The translations under genes and the position numbers were made by a program. Below, one piece after another: positions 5,978-8,082 of a stretch of 8,082 nucleotides of DNA. The DNA lies in NCBI GenBank assembly GCA_023387635.1, contig JAEWHU010000092.1, forward strand, positions 1-8,082. Direction: 5' to 3'. This DNA is from Bacillota bacterium (GTDB taxonomy: Bacteria > Bacillota > Clostridia > Lachnospirales > Lachnospiraceae). The notes below the pieces were generated by a model, which saw nothing but the letters and a program-made list of their open reading frames with translations, did no database searches and was not told where the DNA came from. Numbering within the stretch: the first letter of the stretch is position 1; each line of letters begins with the position of its first letter.

Positions 5978-5986
5978 TAAATTGTA
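5964..5986 (+). promoter_or_regulatory. Three alternating AATTGT half-sites over the peroxidase -10 (candidate operator)
   Basis: TAATTGT (5964-5970) and ACAATTA (5973-5979) form one inverted repeat with a two-base centre. TACAATT (5972-5978) and AATTGTA (5980-5986) form a second, seven-one-seven repeat that shares the middle half-site. The array covers the -10 and start region, a place where a bound repressor would block transcription. The 7-1-7 geometry recalls Fur/PerR-type boxes, but the bases do not match the PerR consensus well. Confidence 0.45.
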
Positions 5987-6075
5987 ATAAACAGAAAATA
6001 CATTTAGGATAAATAAATACATAATTGGAAAATATAGATTATAAAATAATAATAAACGAAATGGAGGAATAAGAG

Positions 6076-6621
6076 ATGAATATATATGATTTTAAGGTTA
6101 AAAATGCGAATGGTGAAGAAGTTTCATTAAAAGAGTATGAAGGTGATGTATTATTGATTATAAACTCAGCAACGAAATGTGGTTTTACTCCACAATATGA
6201 TGAACTTCAAGGCCTATATGAAAAATATCAAGGAAAAGGATTTGCTATATTAGATTTCCCATGTAATCAGTTTCATAATCAAGCTCCAGGAACAATAGAA
6301 GAAATTGTTACATTTTGTGACACTACTTATGGCGTTACATTTCCAATCTTTAGTAAAATCGATGTGAATGGTGAAAGTGCACATCCCCTTTATAAATATT
6401 TAACTAGTCAAAAAGGTTTCGCTGGATTTAATGAAGAACATAGTTTAACACCAGTTCTTAAAGAAATATTATCAGGAGCTGATAAGAATTATGAAAGTGA
6501 TCCAAGTATTAAGTGGAATTTTACAAAGTTTTTAATAGATCGTAATGGTAATGTAGCTTATAGGTTTGAGCCAACAGAACCTTTATCTACAATAGAGGAA
6601 AAGATGAAAGAATTATTATAA
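6076..6621 (+). CDS. Glutathione peroxidase family thiol peroxidase (Cys type)
   Basis: A 181-residue peroxidase of the GPx fold, similar to bacterial BtuE-like proteins. The peroxidatic residue is C35 in ATKCGFT, a cysteine and not selenocysteine. The other active-site positions are present: Q69 after FPCNQF, and W147-N148 in WNFTKFLID. A second cysteine, C81 in TFCDTTYGVTFP, sits where thioredoxin-linked members carry the resolving cysteine, and C63 lies in FPCNQF. It probably reduces hydrogen or organic peroxides in the cytoplasm with thioredoxin; glutathione use is doubtful in such anaerobes. There is no signal peptide. GGAGG lies eight bases before the ATG. It is monocistronic with a strong promoter and faces a MATE gene convergently. 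Confidence 0.92.
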   Translation: MNIYDFKVKNANGEEVSLKEYEGDVLLIINSATKCGFTPQYDELQGLYEKYQGKGFAILDFPCNQFHNQAPGTIEEIVTFCDTTYGVTFPIFSKIDVNGESAHPLYKYLTSQKGFAGFNEEHSLTPVLKEILSGADKNYESDPSIKWNFTKFLIDRNGNVAYRFEPTEPLSTIEEKMKELL

Positions 6622-6697
6622 TTTTACACTTATGTGGACATAATAAAAATACTTCCCTTTCCCTCTTATAGATTAGTATAATATTTGCGAATTACTT

Positions 6698-6713
6698 AAT
6701 ATAATATTATATT
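6698..6713. repeat. 16-base perfect AT-only palindrome
   Basis: AATATAATATTATATT reads the same on both strands and lies between the convergent peroxidase and MATE genes, followed by TTGTTTTT. It could help 3'-end formation, but an all-AT palindrome in AT-rich DNA can arise by chance. Confidence 0.35.
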
Positions 6714-6732
6714 TTGTTTTTACGCAATAGAT

Positions 6733-6770
6733 AGAAAGAGTATCCAAAATTAATTGGAACTCTTTCTTTT
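6733..6770 (+). terminator. Terminator of the peroxidase gene, overlapping the MATE 3' end
   Basis: AGAAAGAGT (6733-6741) pairs with ACTCTTTCT (6759-6767), with an inner CCAA (6744-6747) and TTGG (6754-6757) stem, and T-rich sequence follows on the plus strand. The T run exists only in the plus direction, so it should stop transcription from the peroxidase promoter. Bases from 6750 on also encode the last residues and stop of the minus-strand MATE protein. Confidence 0.75.
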
Positions 6771-8069
6771 TATTATATAAAAAATAGATACAAATAAGGT
6801 TAAAATTTCACTACATGGAATCGTCAACCACACGCCATTGATACCAAAAAAAGTTGGAATGATGAAAATAAAAGGAATGATAAACAATAGTCCCCTAAAC
6901 ATGGAGATGAGAAAAGATTCTTTTGAATATGAAGTTGCAGCGAAATATGTAGCTGTAATCATATTGAATCCCATCACTAGAAATGCTGAAAAATAAATAA
7001 ACATACCATTAACCGTAATACCTATTAATTCCTGATTGCCACGTGCAAATAAACCAGCGATTTCTTTTGGAAATAGAATCATAATGGCATATATGAATAA
7101 ACCAGCTATTAGTGCTAAAATACTACCTACCTTATATACCATTTTTACGTTCTTCATATTTTTACTTCCGTAATTGATGCTAAGTAAGGGTTGGATTCCT
7201 TGTCCTATACCTGTAAATATAGATACACCAACAAGGGCTAGATTAGCTATAATGCCATAAGCGGCTACTCCAAAGTTACCAGCTAAGCCTAGTATACGTA
7301 AATTGAATAATATAATAATAATTGCAGTAGATATTTCATTGATAAATGAAGGAATACCAGGTAAAATACTTTTTTTGATGGTATCAAAAGAAAACTTAGT
7401 TTTTCTGAAAGCAAAACTATTCTTTTTCTTAATAAAATGTGTAGATAAAATACATAAACTTATTATTGGAGATAGACCTGTGGCAAATGCTGCACCAAAC
7501 ATACCTAGTTTAAATGGATAGATAAATATATAATCTAACACAATGTTACTTAAACTTCCGATAATCATGGCCTTCATTGATAAATTAGGGTTACCATCAT
7601 TTCGTACAAAGCAAACAATGATAGAATTAATAATAAAGGGTATTGCAAAACTGATGATTGTTACTAAGTATATTTTAGCATAAGTAAAGATTTCTTCGTC
7701 AGCACCAAGTATTGAAACTATTTTATCAGCAAAAGTAATACCAGATAAAGTAAAAAGACCTCCAATTAGGAACCCAAGAATAAGAATCCATGAAAAAACT
7801 TCATGTACTTTTTCTTTTTGCCCTTCACCAATAAATAAGGAAAATCTTGTTGCACCACCCATACCTAACATTAAACCAACAGCATTTACAAAGCTATAAA
7901 TTGGGATGATTAAGTTTAGGGCGGTAAGGCCTGAACTACCTACTCCATTAGCAATAAAAAACGTATCAGCTAAAATATAAAAGGAGAGTCCAAGCATGCT
8001 TAAGACACTGAATGAAATATAATGGAACAAACTTTTGGCGATGTTTTCATTCTTGATTGTTGAATTCAT
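6750..8069 (-). CDS. MATE family efflux transporter
   Basis: A 439-residue polytopic membrane protein with about twelve hydrophobic spans in two six-helix halves, the normal size and layout of MATE exporters. Family-like segments are FYILADTFFIANGVGSSGLTALNL near residues 30-53, GLMLGMGGATRFS around 65-77 at the end of the second helix, the N-half linker with IGEGQKEKV, and in the second half GIGQGIQPLLSINYGSKN. Such proteins export cationic drugs or metabolites using a sodium or proton gradient; the substrate is not predictable. The ATG at 8069 is preceded on its strand only by a modest GGGTG, and its promoter lies outside the window. It converges on the peroxidase gene. No strong minus-strand terminator is visible after its stop; the local hairpin has its T run in the other direction. 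Confidence 0.9.
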   Translation of the reverse strand: MNSTIKNENIAKSLFHYISFSVLSMLGLSFYILADTFFIANGVGSSGLTALNLIIPIYSFVNAVGLMLGMGGATRFSLFIGEGQKEKVHEVFSWILILGFLIGGLFTLSGITFADKIVSILGADEEIFTYAKIYLVTIISFAIPFIINSIIVCFVRNDGNPNLSMKAMIIGSLSNIVLDYIFIYPFKLGMFGAAFATGLSPIISLCILSTHFIKKKNSFAFRKTKFSFDTIKKSILPGIPSFINEISTAIIIILFNLRILGLAGNFGVAAYGIIANLALVGVSIFTGIGQGIQPLLSINYGSKNMKNVKMVYKVGSILALIAGLFIYAIMILFPKEIAGLFARGNQELIGITVNGMFIYFSAFLVMGFNMITATYFAATSYSKESFLISMFRGLLFIIPFIFIIPTFFGINGVWLTIPCSEILTLFVSIFYIIKRKSSN

Positions 8070-8082
8070 AATTACACCCGTT

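Noticed and set aside
5964..5988. PerR box upstream of the peroxidase gene
   Set aside because: The 7-1-7 geometry is right, but the bases TACAATT/AATTGTA differ from TTATAAT/ATTATAA at several positions, so I report it only as an unnamed inverted repeat.
7303..7521. Plus-strand open frame of 72 codons
   Set aside because: It is antisense to the MATE gene, with hydrophobic composition mirrored from that gene, and has no promoter or ribosome binding site.

Overview
The window is an AT-rich stretch of a low-GC Gram-positive chromosome, most likely from a clostridial or Lachnospiraceae-type anaerobe. The grounds are purine-rich Shine-Dalgarno sites (AGGAGG, AAGGAG, GGAGG), strict TTGACA-17-TACAAT promoters, hairpin-plus-U-tract terminators, and anaerobe-typical genes: a PflX-like radical SAM protein, a formate/nitrite-type channel and a lysine riboswitch on a transporter. 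This is inferred from style, because no rRNA or other phylogenetic marker is present. There is no phage, insertion sequence, CRISPR array or tRNA.

Layout. (1) A consensus promoter at 17-45 reads into a radical SAM Fe-S protein (146-1060). A threonine-aldolase-family PLP enzyme (1090-2121) follows 29 bases later, so the two are probably one transcript. (2) The gene-free stretch 2122-2567 holds a promoter, a well-formed lysine riboswitch aptamer (2258-2441) and an intrinsic terminator (2472-2501). It controls an ABC importer: lipoprotein binding protein (2568-3380), permease (3539-4306) and ATPase (4355-5089). A structured spacer separates the first two genes, and a perfect 26-bp hairpin (5110-5167) closes the operon. 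(3) A compact, divergent formate/nitrite-family channel (5265-5900) has its own extended -10 promoter, which sits in a perfect palindrome, and its own terminator (5918-5947). (4) A Cys-type glutathione peroxidase (6076-6621) starts from a consensus promoter overlaid by three alternating AATTGT half-sites. (5) A MATE-family exporter (8069-6750, minus strand) converges on the peroxidase, and the plus-strand terminator hairpin (6733-6770) lies partly inside the last codons of the MATE gene.

How it works together. The most informative element is the riboswitch. It turns a generic polar-amino-acid ABC transporter into a probable lysine importer, shut off when cytoplasmic lysine is high. The other transcription units look independent and housekeeping-like: small-anion channel, peroxide defence, drug or metabolite efflux.

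I found no clear new multi-gene system. The features most worth a second look are regulatory and structural: a hairpin that competes with riboswitch helix P1, the structured spacer between binding-protein and permease genes, the unusually long perfect terminator stem, two palindromic candidate operators, and lineage-typical Asn positions altered in the FNT channel. Several track-style long reading frames start too early. The starts given here were moved to the nearest ATG with a good ribosome binding site.
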